DNA from: Cordylochernes scorpioides
Lineage: Eukaryota; Arthropoda; Arachnida; Pseudoscorpiones; Chernetidae
Assembly: GCA_030710605.1 (NCBI GenBank)
Contig: CP092879.1
Location: 40,939,669 to 41,003,668 of the forward strand
DNA: 64,000 bases
Direction: 5' to 3'
The position numbers and the translations under genes were made by a program. Of this stretch, positions 45,386 through 54,330 are shown piece by piece. Every line of letters begins with the position of its first letter. Position 1 is the first letter of the stretch. The notes under the pieces were generated by a model. It did not search any database and was not told the DNA's origin. It was given only the letters and a program-made list of their open reading frames with translations.

Positions 45386-46081
45386 TCAGACCTGTCTTTT
45401 TTTATAACATATTGTGGAAATATGACCTAATTTACCACAAACTTTACAAGTAGCAGATTTAAAAAAAAAACAATTATAATGAAGATGGTTAGTCTTACCA
45501 CAGTGTTTACAGGTATCAATAATGGCGTGAAGATACTGTGGGGACTGATGGGCATTTTCGGATCCTTTGATATTATGTAGCTCATTATCCGCTGATTCGG
45601 CAGACAGAGCTATGTCCACTGCACCATCAAAAGTTAAGTTTTCTTCTTGTAGGAGTTTCTTTTGGGTAGATGAATCTATAATGCCAGCAAAAAATCTGTT
45701 ACGTAAGGATTCTTGTAAAAAATCTCCAAAAGAACACTTTTGAGCTTGGTCTTTTTGGAGTATCATATATTTAGAAATAGTTTCTCCCGACATTTGATCC
45801 ATTTTCTGAAATATTAAACTTTCATATATTATATTAGTATTTGGATTAAAATGTTTTAATAAGATCATACATAATTTATCAAAAGGAACTTGAGCAACTT
45901 CCTCTGGAAAAATTAAATTTCGCAAGATACTAAAATATTTAGGGCCTATACTTGAAATAAGAAATGGCGTCTTAAAATCTTCCTTTGTTTTAGAAATTAA
46001 CATAAATTGTTTTAAGAGATATATATAATTTTCCACATTTTCTAAATTCTCATCAAATTTCTCAAACGTACCTGAAGACAT
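45386..46081 (-). CDS. Gag with two zinc knuckles, outer gypsy element
   Basis: A 231-codon open frame starting MSSGTFEKFDENLENVENYI. The middle is a helical gag capsid-like region (ISKYMILQKDQAQKCSFGDF). The end holds two CCHC knuckles, CKHCGKTNHLHYNC and CKVCGKLGHISTIC. Gag packages the element RNA and the knuckles bind it. The start lies 75 nt inside the right LTR boundary at 46156. It is the only intact frame of this element. Confidence 0.8.
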   Translation of the reverse strand: MSSGTFEKFDENLENVENYIYLLKQFMLISKTKEDFKTPFLISSIGPKYFSILRNLIFPEEVAQVPFDKLCMILLKHFNPNTNIIYESLIFQKMDQMSGETISKYMILQKDQAQKCSFGDFLQESLRNRFFAGIIDSSTQKKLLQEENLTFDGAVDIALSAESADNELHNIKGSENAHQSPQYLHAIIDTCKHCGKTNHLHYNCFFFKSATCKVCGKLGHISTICYKKRQV

Positions 46082-46155
46082 ATTTGAAGTATAATTTCTT
46101 CTGCCAAATCAATTTCTTTGTTCTTTAAAAAAATTCGCTTTTCCTCGTCGCCAGT

Positions 46156-46204
46156 TGTTTGGTGCTTGTTATTAAAGTTTAAAACACATTCAAACTTTAT
46201 ATAT
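46156..46204 (-). repeat. 5' LTR of the outer gypsy element, first piece
   Basis: It begins TGTTTGGTGCTTGTTATTAA and matches 42065-42112. It is cut at ATAT (46201-46204), the target site of the inner element. The rest of this LTR resumes at 52761. On the coding strand the LTR is followed by ACTGGCGACGAGG, a likely primer-binding region. Confidence 0.85.
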
Positions 46205-46344
46205 TGTTGCATCATGATTAATGCGCGTATTTTAAAAATTATTTATAATATTATTTTTAATATATTTAAAATTTAAATTATACATTTATTTATTTTTATA
46301 AAACAGATTATTACTATAAAATATTATGTACTACTAGCGGACGT

Positions 46345-46800
46345 ACCCGGCTTCGTCCGGGTTTTACCCGAGTAAAAGTTTGTCTAACGAATCTCTCGAT
46401 AAAGTGAACATTTTTTTCCCGGTCCCTTGAAAAATACTCGATAAGTTGAATAAAATCAATATTAATTGGTTCCCTCGGTAATTGGAAGTTAAAGGAATAG
46501 TATCTTGCCTTGGAATTGTATCATTATTCTTGTATGGATGTACCCGGCTTCGCCCGGGTTTTACCCGAGTAAAGGTTTGTTTAACGAATCTCTCGATAAA
46601 GTGAACATTTTTTTCCCGGTCCCTTGAAAAATACTCGATAAGTTGAATAAAATCAATATTAATTGGTTCCCTCGGTAATTGGAAGTTAAAGGAATAGTAT
46701 CTTGCCTTTGAATTGTATAATTATTCTTGTCTCAAATAAATTGCCGTGTCATCCTAAATTTTGTCTTTCCTAATTTTCTACATTACAAAATCATCGTATC
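46345..46800. repeat. 197-bp tandem duplication with Helitron 3' hairpins
   Basis: ACCCGGCTTCGCCCGGG-type hairpins start at 46345 and 46542. Each is followed by the same 190-bp text (CTCTCGATAAAGTGAAC...). Only the first is preceded by CTAG. The unit is homologous to the 205-bp repeat at 9240-9770. Confidence 0.75.
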
Positions 46801-47025
46801 ATCATGATAATATTTAGAGCAGATTGTTGAATTATAACAGATAAATTAGAATATTTATCTTGATTATTTCTAGAAGAAAAGTTATTTCAAAAATTTTATT
46901 TGCTAGAAACCTTCCCAGTACTATACTAAATAACTTCCCAAAGTTTCATGGCGTTCCAATGAGTGGTTTGGTCAGGCATAAAGGACAAACAAACAGACAC
47001 ACATACATTCATTTTTATATATATA

Positions 47026-47325
47026 GATTTACTCTTCATTGTTGGCTTTTTTTATCTTACATTCACTCTTCATTGTTGGCTTTTTATCTTACATTCATTC
47101 TTCATTGTTGGCTTTTTATATTACATTCACTATTCATTGTTGGCTTTTTATCTTACATTCATTCTTCATTGTTGGCTTTTTATATTACATTCACTCTTCA
47201 TTGTTGCTTTTTATCTTACATTCATTCTTCATTGTTGGCTTTTTATATGACATTCATTCTTCATTGTTGGCTTTTTATATTACATTCACTCTTCATTGTT
47301 GGCTTTTTATATCATATAGAAAATC
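47026..47325. repeat. 30-bp minisatellite
   Basis: About ten copies of a unit containing TTCATTGTTGGCTTTTTAT, followed by ATTACATTCA or CTTACATTCA. As the unit is about 30 bp, three plus-strand frames stay open and give repetitive Leu-, His-, Cys-, Trp- and Phe-rich translations. These are not considered real proteins. Confidence 0.85.
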
Positions 47326-47799
47326 ATAGTTTTATCTATTGAACATTTTTTCCCGTGTCACATTGCCGTGTCATCCTGAGATAATCTTACTTTTGATAAA
47401 TAATATTTAAGATAACAAACTTAGTGATAAGAAAACTTGTTATCATCGTCACAATGGGGGCGCTGCTTGCGAGTTAAATCTACAAATCTGCAAGTAACTC
47501 TAAGGATATTCAAGATATTCATGAAATTATTTTTCAAAAACCTTCCCGGTGATATACCTAATAATATCCCAAAATTTCACGGCGATTGGATGTATGGTTT
47601 TTGAATCTATAGAGTACAAACAAACAAACAAACAGACAGACAGACAGACATTCAATTTTATATATATAGATAAAACATTTGTATTTTGATACACTAAATA
47701 CCCCACATGCTTTAAACTTTGATGTGATAAATAAAGAGATATTCTAGGTGCTACCTAAATTTATAGTTGTCTTATTATTGACTGGTTTAACCTTGTAAG

Positions 47800-48963
47800 A
47801 TGGTTGAGACACGTTCTGGAAAGATGCAAGACACGTCTGAGGAGAGACTCAAGACTGAAGAATCTGCCAAACCACAGCCCAGTGCAACAATTGGTAGAGA
47901 TGCAAGTGCCGACCCAGTTGTTTTGAACCCCAACATAGACATCCCCAAATATGATGGAACAGAAGACCCTCGCCCATGGATTGAGTCCCTTGAAGAAATT
48001 GGCTTCCTGTACCACTGGGCAGAATATATTATTTCTCGCTATGCAGCCATGAACATGATTGGTAGCGCCAAAACCTGGCTGGACCTACACAAGATAAGTT
48101 TTACCAGCTGGGAACATTTCAAGAGCCGCCTAATTCAGGATTTTGGCTCAGACGCCAACAAAGAAGAATTGAAGATGAGGCTGAACAGAATGCAGCAGTG
48201 GAATAAACCTGCAATCAGGTTTGCAGAGGATATCCTGGTTCTGTGCAACACGGTCGACCCCCAAATGGAAGAAGAGAATAAAATAAATTGGGTTATTGGA
48301 GGGTTAAAGAAAGAATAGTCTTTTGCCCTCTACTTAAACCCTCCTAAGAATACCAACGAACTCCTAAGATTGTGTAAAAAGATGGATTTGTTTGAAAATA
48401 ATTATCAAGAACGTATAGAAAAATCAAAGGCTCTATATAATGGACCACGCTCTCCTCGTTCCCATCATCAAGAGCAATGGAAGAACGCTCCGTCGTTCAT
48501 AAGACCAGACCAAAACACCTCCAAGCCCCAGGCCCCCGCTCCGAGGTACTACCAGAACACCCCCAAGCCCCAGGCCCCCGCTCCGAGGTACTACCAGAAC
48601 AAGCCGCTGCCCCAGGTATCTGCCCCTAGACGATTTTACACTCCCATTCCTGAGCCAAAACCGGTCTACCCAAGGAAAACATACAATAAGAGTCCAGATT
48701 CAAACAGGAATAGGACAGAAGACGGGAGACCAATATGTTTCAAGTGTAAAAAGCCAGGACACGTAGCGCGGTATTGCAGAGTTAAGTTTGTGAGGATCGT
48801 AGAAAAGGACCCCTCAGTTTCCCAAGAAAAGAGCAAAGAAAATCTTCAAATGGACGAAAGGAAAGATTATACACGGCCTCGCCTCTATGCGGATGTTTGT
48901 AATGACACACAAACGAATATTCCTACACGGAATAGATATTCCGTGTTGGAAGATTTAAACTAA
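47800..48963 (+). pseudogene. Gag of the inner gypsy element, one nonsense codon
   Basis: The frame starts MVETRSGKMQDTSEERLKTE inside the 5' LTR. It runs through a capsid region (NPNIDIPKYDGTEDPRPWIE, LIQDFGSDANKEELKMRLNR), meets an in-frame TAG at 48316-48318, and continues in the same frame to TAA at 48961-48963. The second half has two copies of a Pro-rich repeat (QAPAPRYYQN) and one CCHC knuckle (CFKCKKPGHVARYC). Apart from the TAG the frame is clean, so the stop is either a recent mutation or a read-through site. Confidence 0.8.
48954..48960 (+). promoter_or_regulatory. Slippery site T TTA AAC for -1 frameshift
   Basis: In the gag frame the heptamer reads T TTA AAC and is followed at once by the TAA stop. 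It is a canonical X XXY YYZ site. A -1 shift enters the protease frame, which is open across this point. A downstream pseudoknot was not established. Confidence 0.7.
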
Positions 48964-49313
48964 GTGTCGCGCCTGATTCCTTCAATCAAAGCAAGTCGAC
49001 CATAAATGGAATTAGAAAGTTGGACCCTAGGTACAAAATTAATATTAATGTTGACAAGATAGGGTTATGCGAAGCTTTGATTGATACAGGCGCCGATCTT
49101 TCAGTGGTCGACCTAAGAACAGCACTTTTTGCTGGCCGTGAAATAAATAGTCTCACTAAAACGTGTTCAGGACCCGATGGGAAAAAATTAGATATGGTAG
49201 GTAGCATTATTTTAGATTTAAAAATTGATGACACTGAATTATCCCACGAATTTGTAGTAATGGACGCGCATCTACGAACTCTTATTCTTGGACGAGATTT
49301 CCTTAAAAAATGA
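48963..49313 (+). CDS. Aspartic protease of the inner gypsy element
   Basis: The frame is entered by -1 frameshift from gag. The active site lies in LCEALIDTGADLSVVDLRTA near 49068-49127, a retropepsin DTGA motif. ILGRDFLKK closes the domain. A TGA at 49311-49313 overlaps the next ATG (ATGA). In related elements this protein runs on directly into RT, so the break at the six-A run (49305-49310) is either a one-base change or another recoding point. Confidence 0.75.
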   Translation, partial: SVAPDSFNQSKSTINGIRKLDPRYKININVDKIGLCEALIDTGADLSVVDLRTALFAGREINSLTKTCSGPDGKKLDMVGSIILDLKIDDTELSHEFVVMDAHLRTLILGRDFLKK

Positions 49314-52300
49314 ATGCTAAAATTGATTGTAAACGAGAAACAATAAAATATAATTTGATGAGTAATCATGACGTAAGCAATTATGATCTAAAAAAAATAA
49401 AGAGCACTACAGATACCGTTATACCTAAACTATCTATTAAATTGATTAGGGCCTCAATAGAAGCAGAGGATGGCGAATATGTCATCGAAGAGAACAACAG
49501 AATGACTCAAACAAATGGTCTTCGATTGGCAAGAAGTTTGCTTACTGTCACGGATAAGAAAACCCATATCTGGATAACGAACCCTTATCATCGACCTTTA
49601 AAAATCATGAAAGACCAAACATTGGCTTATGGAAGTCTTCCTGCAGGGGTAAATTTTATAGAGAATAAAGAGAAGCAGAATGAAAATGACGAAATACAAT
49701 TTCAAATAAACAAAAATTTATCATTTAAAGAACAAGAGAGGTTAAAACAAATTTTGGCCAAGTATACTGATTTGTTCTCATCGAGGTTAGGTAGAATCAA
49801 TTTGGCAAAACATCAGATTCATACAGAAGACGCAAAACCGATAAAGCACAAGCCTTACCGGGTAAGCGCTAAGGAACGAACCATCATAAAGGATCAAATA
49901 GACGAGATGCTCGAAGAAGGAATAATTATACAATCTTCAAGTCCCTGGTCCTTTCCCGTTATACTGGTCAAAAAACGCGATGGAAAATACAGATTTTGTG
50001 TGGACTACAGGAAATTAAATGAAGTAACAGTGAAGGATGTTTATCCAATCCCAAGAATTGATGATGTAATGGATACTCTCCAAGGATCCAAGTACTTCTC
50101 AGCAATAGATCTCAAATCGGGATATTGGCAAGTCGAAATTGAAGAGAGAGACAAAGAGAAGACGGCTTTCACTACTGCACATGGGTTATATGAATTCAAC
50201 GTAATGCCCTTCGGTCTATGCAACGCCCCTGCTACTTTTGAGAGGAACATGGACAATGTCCTCGGAAATCTGAGATGGCAGATTTGCCTTTGCTACCTGG
50301 ACGATGTGATTATATACAGCTCGGACTTTCCAACCCACATTAAAAGACTTGAATCTGTCCTCAGATGCTTCAGCGAATCTAATTTAAAACTGAACGCTAA
50401 GAAATGCAGATTTGCTTTCGAGGAACTTGAGATCCTTGGACATATAACCAACCAAGAGGGTATAAAACCTGCCGAATATAATATCAAAGCCGTTAGAGAT
50501 TTTCCTCAGCCCAAGAAGGCCAAAGAAGTGCAATCATTCCTAGGAATGTGCTCATATTATAGAAAATTTATTAAAGATTTCTCATTAATCGCTGACCAAT
50601 TGACCAGTCTCATCAGAAAAAATGTGCAATTTATCTGGACAGGAAAACAGGAAGAAGCGTTCCAAAACCTTAAAAAAGCTCTTATGAATCCGCCAATTTT
50701 AGGTCACTTTGATCCAAATGCAGCCACCTGCATTCACACAGATGCCTCTAACATCGGCTTAGGCGCAACACTAATTCAAAATATCGGTGGCGAAGAGAAG
50801 GTAATATCATATTTGAGCCGAACCCTAAGTAAACCTGAGCAAAATTATTCAACCACCGAAAAGGAATGTTTAGCTGTAGTGTGGTCGATATCAAAATTAC
50901 GGCCCTATTTATATGGAAGGCACTTTAAAATCGTCACTGATCATTACGCACTATGCTGGCTTAAAAATTTAAAAGATCCGACCGGTCGATTAGCACGATG
51001 GGCACTGAAGATTCAGGAATATAATTTCGAAATTATACACAAATCGGGAAAAAAACATCTGGACGCTGATGGTCTATCTAGAGGACCCTTACCAGAAAAC
51101 GAATGGGACGAGGATTATGAAAGACTATTTTTGAATCAAATAATAGACGAAAAGGATGATTTTATTGAGAATATTAAGGAGAACCTTAGTGGAAACAAGC
51201 GTTCAATTACACAGAACTTTAAAGAAGAAAATGGGTGTCTCTACAAGAAAAATCCAAATCCTGAAGGTGGAGAATGGTTGCTGGTAGTGCCAAAGAAGAG
51301 AAGGAAAGAAATCATGAGTGAATACCACAACCATATGCTGAATGGCCATCTGGGCGTCGCCAGAACCACATACCGATTGAAGAATAAATACTATTGGCCT
51401 TCCATGCTGAAAGATGTTTCAGAATTTGTAAAGACGTGCCATCTTTGCCAAAGTCGGAAAGGTTCAAATCAGTTGCCATCTGGACTTCTACAACCTATTC
51501 CCCCAGCTAACTACCCTTTTGAAAGAATCGGAATTGACTTTGTTGGCCCCTTGCCATCAACGAAAAGAAGAAGGAAATGGATAATTGTGTTGACGGATTA
51601 TTATACCAAGTATGCTGAAACAAAGGCAGTACCAGAAGCGACAGTGAAAGAAGTCTCTACATTTTTAATCGAACATATATTTTTACGTCACGGGGCTCCA
51701 AGATTTCTTATCAGCGACAGAGGTTCACAATTCACTAGCAATTTGATGAAGGAGGTTATGAAAATGTGCAAAGTTAAACATTGCTTCACAACGAGCTACC
51801 ACCCCCAGACTAACGGACTAACGGAACGGCTAAATAGAACTTTAATCAATATGATCAGCATGTATGTGAATACGGATCAGAAGAACTGGGACGAAATCCT
51901 TCCTTTTATCACCCACGCGTATAATACCACAATTCAAGAAACCACAGGCTACTCTCCATTTTTCCTGTTGTTTGGGAGGGAACCCATGTCCCTCTTAGAC
52001 GACGAGAATATCCCAACGGACATTAACATGGACGATTACGACGAATATATAGAAAATTACTTAGATAAAATAGCAAGGACGAGACAGGTAGTCATTAACA
52101 ACACAGAGAAGACTCAGGAAAGAATGAAAAGAAACTATGACAAAAAACACAACGAGAGAATCTATGAACCAGGACATTTAGTGGCAGTTTGGACACCAGT
52201 CAGGAAAATCGGAAAATGTGAAAAACTATTGAGAAAATATTTTGGCCCATATCGAATATTAAAGAAGCTGTCCAACGTAAATTACTTAATTGAGCCGAAA

Positions 52301-52429
52301 GATAATCCTGGCCAAGACCCATTGATTGTCCATGTCTCAAGACTCAAACCCTATTTTGAAAGAATTGATGAGGTCACTCACGAGGACGTGACGACCTCTG
52401 GAGAGGGGGAAGTGTTGCATCATGATTAA
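49310..52429 (+). CDS. Pol polyprotein (RT, RNase H, integrase) of the inner gypsy element
   Basis: 1039 codons, uninterrupted. RT spans about residues 185-380, with [23 protein letters not shown] and the catalytic YLDD at 329-332. RNase H follows, with its first Asp at 478 (HTDASNIGLGATL) and the tail HKSGKKHLDADGLSR. The integrase has a zinc domain (NHMLNGHLGVARTTY...CHLCQSRKG). Its catalytic residues are D743, D803 and E839, giving the exact D-35-E spacing. A GPY/F-type module (FGPYRILKKLSNVNYLIEP) follows, with no chromodomain. The last five codons and the stop lie inside the 3' LTR. By domain content this copy could still make active enzyme. Confidence 0.92.
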   Translation: MNAKIDCKRETIKYNLMSNHDVSNYDLKKIKSTTDTVIPKLSIKLIRASIEAEDGEYVIEENNRMTQTNGLRLARSLLTVTDKKTHIWITNPYHRPLKIMKDQTLAYGSLPAGVNFIENKEKQNENDEIQFQINKNLSFKEQERLKQILAKYTDLFSSRLGRINLAKHQIHTEDAKPIKHKPYRVSAKERTIIKDQIDEMLEEGIIIQSSSPWSFPVILVKKRDGKYRFCVDYRKLNEVTVKDVYPIPRIDDVMDTLQGSKYFSAIDLKSGYWQVEIEERDKEKTAFTTAHGLYEFNVMPFGLCNAPATFERNMDNVLGNLRWQICLCYLDDVIIYSSDFPTHIKRLESVLRCFSESNLKLNAKKCRFAFEELEILGHITNQEGIKPAEYNIKAVRDFPQPKKAKEVQSFLGMCSYYRKFIKDFSLIADQLTSLIRKNVQFIWTGKQEEAFQNLKKALMNPPILGHFDPNAATCIHTDASNIGLGATLIQNIGGEEKVISYLSRTLSKPEQNYSTTEKECLAVVWSISKLRPYLYGRHFKIVTDHYALCWLKNLKDPTGRLARWALKIQEYNFEIIHKSGKKHLDADGLSRGPLPENEWDEDYERLFLNQIIDEKDDFIENIKENLSGNKRSITQNFKEENGCLYKKNPNPEGGEWLLVVPKKRRKEIMSEYHNHMLNGHLGVARTTYRLKNKYYWPSMLKDVSEFVKTCHLCQSRKGSNQLPSGLLQPIPPANYPFERIGIDFVGPLPSTKRRRKWIIVLTDYYTKYAETKAVPEATVKEVSTFLIEHIFLRHGAPRFLISDRGSQFTSNLMKEVMKMCKVKHCFTTSYHPQTNGLTERLNRTLINMISMYVNTDQKNWDEILPFITHAYNTTIQETTGYSPFFLLFGREPMSLLDDENIPTDINMDDYDEYIENYLDKIARTRQVVINNTEKTQERMKRNYDKKHNERIYEPGHLVAVWTPVRKIGKCEKLLRKYFGPYRILKKLSNVNYLIEPKDNPGQDPLIVHVSRLKPYFERIDEVTHEDVTTSGEGEVLHHD
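52400..52412 (+). promoter_or_regulatory. Polypurine tract of the inner gypsy element
   Basis: GGAGAGGGGGAAG directly abuts the 3' LTR start (TGTTGC at 52413). It would prime plus-strand DNA. It is also translated as part of the pol carboxy tail. Confidence 0.85.
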
Positions 52430-52760
52430 TGCGCGTATTTTTAAAATTATTTATAATATTATTTTTAATATATTTAAAATTTAAATTATACATTTATTTA
52501 TTTTTATAAAACAGATTATTACTATAAAATATTATGTACTATAAAACATTTGTATTTTGATACACTAAATACCCCACATGCTTTAAACTTTGATGTGATA
52601 AATAAAGAGATATTCTAGGTGCTACCTAAATTTATAGTTGTCTTATTATTGACTGGTTTAACCTTGTAAGATGGTTGAGACACGTTCTGGAAAGATGCAA
52701 GACACGTCTGAGGAGAGACTCAAGACTGAAGAATCTGCCAAACCGCAGCCCAGTGCAACA
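52413..52760 (+). repeat. 3' LTR of the inner gypsy element
   Basis: 348 bp, TGTTGC...GCAACA. TATA-like CTATAAAAC is at 52539-52547, and AATAAA is near 52600. It repeats the gag start codon and about 29 gag codons, as these lie within the LTR. Confidence 0.9.
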
Positions 52761-52971
52761 ATATTTTATTCAATTAAGATCAAAATTACATAAACATCAC
52801 ATTTAATTATATATCATCACAAACAATTATATCATAGCTACATAACATTAAGTCAACTATTTTTAGTTTTGTTTTCGTCACCGGTCCAATATTTTTATTT
52901 TCACAGACTAAATTATGAGATTAATTTATAAATGAAAAATATGCAAAACAAATAAACAACTATATACATCA
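52761..52971 (-). repeat. 5' LTR of the outer gypsy element, second piece
   Basis: It resumes the outer LTR after the inner element and repeats ATAT. It ends TACATCA at 52971, followed by the CTTAT duplication (52972-52976). It matches 42109-42319. Confidence 0.88.
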
Positions 52972-52976
52972 CTTAT

Positions 52977-54330
52977 ATATTTGAGTTAAAGATTACTTAC
53001 TTCAACCATTTCAAACTTTATTTAGACGTTTTGGTGACCCGTGGACACCCTTTTTAAAGAAAACATATTTGATGGTGCTTACTTTATATATATCCAAGCT
53101 GCGCGCTCTACGCTTTGTGAATATCAGATCAATTTATAAAACTTGGTATCAAATAAGCGTAATAAAAATATTGTCCTTGAAAAGTAGGACAATGGTCGGC
53201 GAAAAGTTTATAATTTCAAAAGGTTGAAGCGAAATTTTAACTCAATTACATTTTCACTAAAATACTGTATATACATATTTAGGCAGTGAAAATATTGATC
53301 TATATCCTGATATATAGAAATAAATTATTACATTTTAATATGAAATATGTATTATAAATTAGTATGAATTTAATAACCTAAAAAACTGACAGTTATTTTT
53401 TCTCGTTTTTTTCTCTCTTTCTCATTGTTAGCATCATATGACTATTCTATTCACGAAAAATGTAAAGGCATGCATGTATGACAGTGCAAGTGTCCCTTGG
53501 GGGACATAGCGCTTTAAATTGAATTAAAATAAAAATTAAAAAAAGTATCAGATTTAAAAGCATTAATTTAACAAAATCAATAAGCAATTCAGGGTTAGGT
53601 CTCTTTTAACTATTTTTTATTTCTCAAGCTTTCAGGCCAATATTCCCCTTAACAGGATATCTAGAAGTACCACTTACAGATAAATATACACGCCACACAA
53701 AAATAAAGATTCAAATATATAAAATAGGAAAGTATAAAATATTTGAACAAAAATAACTTTTATATAATTTCCCATGGTAACAATAAGTAAGTCCCACCAT
53801 ATCAACAATAATGGTTAGGTACTATTTGACAAATGGCATAGACACTGATAATTTCAATAGAATATATAAAGGAACTATTTTAAAACATATGGTAACCTTT
53901 CACCAACAAGAAAGATGAAAAATAATAATAATAAACAAATTAAAATATGCATATCTCATAGTCATATCATAGGTATTTTATATAATTGTAATTTTAAAGA
54001 ATATTCACAAATGCTATACAAAATTTGAATGTAACATTTAATTTACTTCTAAGATCAATATATCAATAATTTTATAGCTAAAAAATAAGGGATATTAAAC
54101 AAAAATGTAGCTAACAAATATAGCCTCTTTATTTTAATATTTTAAAAACATTTAATAGGGGAGAAAGAAATAGGTTAAATACTAATATTTTGTTAGAACA
54201 AAACCATATATAAAATATTTTTATAATAATATGAATAGTAATTACAATAATTTTATAAAAAGCAACCATATTTCAAAAATAGTATTAGAGAATTGAGGCT
54301 ATATGCTTTACAAAGGCTTATAAACTTTGC
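52977..54330. other. Intergenic with a Penelope-type fragment
   Basis: AT-rich. The minus strand at 53623-53656 reads CCTGTTAAGGGGAATATTGG, then CCTGAAAGCTTGAGAA, the same layout as the Penelope terminal core. A short GC hairpin (GTGTCCCTTGGGGGAC) is near 53490. No gene is recognised. Confidence 0.45.

Larger units (their letters stand above)
46334..47670 (-). mobile_element. Composite Helitron inserted in the 5' LTR
   Basis: The left edge is CTAGCGGACGTACCCGGCTT (the 3' end, inverted). The right edge is TATATATAGA (the 5' TC end, inverted). The flanks are A (46333) and T (47671). The unoccupied site is preserved in the 3' LTR (TACTATAAAAC), proving insertion between A and T without duplication. 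Inside are a second 3'-type end (46538) and a second 5'-type end (47026-47027), plus a 30-bp minisatellite. It therefore looks like fused or repeated Helitron units. Confidence 0.85.
46205..47889 (+). repeat. 5' LTR of the inner gypsy element, carrying a Helitron
   Basis: The outer parts (46205-46333 and 47671-47889) match the 3' LTR with very few differences. The Helitron sits between the A and T of ACTATAAAAC, splitting the TATA box. AATAAA lies downstream. The gag start codon (47800) lies inside this LTR. Confidence 0.88.
46205..52760 (+). mobile_element. Ty3/gypsy element (inner), nested in the outer LTR
   Basis: Its LTRs have mirrored ends TGTTGC...GCAACA. The 3' LTR is 348 bp (52413-52760). 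The 5' LTR is 46205-47889 because it holds a 1337-bp Helitron. ATAT flanks both sides (46201-46204 and 52761-52764). The internal region encodes gag, protease and a complete pol in three frames. Close LTR identity and the long intact pol mark it as young. No envelope gene is present. Confidence 0.92.
42065..52971 (-). mobile_element. Ty3/gypsy-type element (outer), split by a nested insertion
   Basis: Its LTRs run TGTTTGG...TACATCA (plus strand), about 255 bp. The left LTR is 42065-42319. The right LTR is split into 46156-46204 and 52761-52971 by the inner element. Both outer edges are flanked by CTTAT (42060-42064 and 52972-52976), a 5-bp target duplication. The coding strand is minus, in the order gag, protease, RT, RNase H, integrase. 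All reading frames are broken in places, so it is dead. Confidence 0.9.

Noticed and set aside
47026-47325. CRISPR-like array of short repeats
   Set aside because: The repeats are directly adjacent with no unique spacers, and the DNA is eukaryotic. It is a minisatellite.
46860-47342. Repetitive ORFs of 95-160 codons rich in Leu, His, Cys, Trp and Phe
   Set aside because: They are translations of a 30-bp minisatellite within a Helitron. The period being a multiple of three keeps all frames open.
52413-52760. Gag fragment downstream of pol as evidence of a tandem second element
   Set aside because: The repeated gag start is inside the LTR itself (TGTTGC...GCAACA), so it is simply the 3' LTR.
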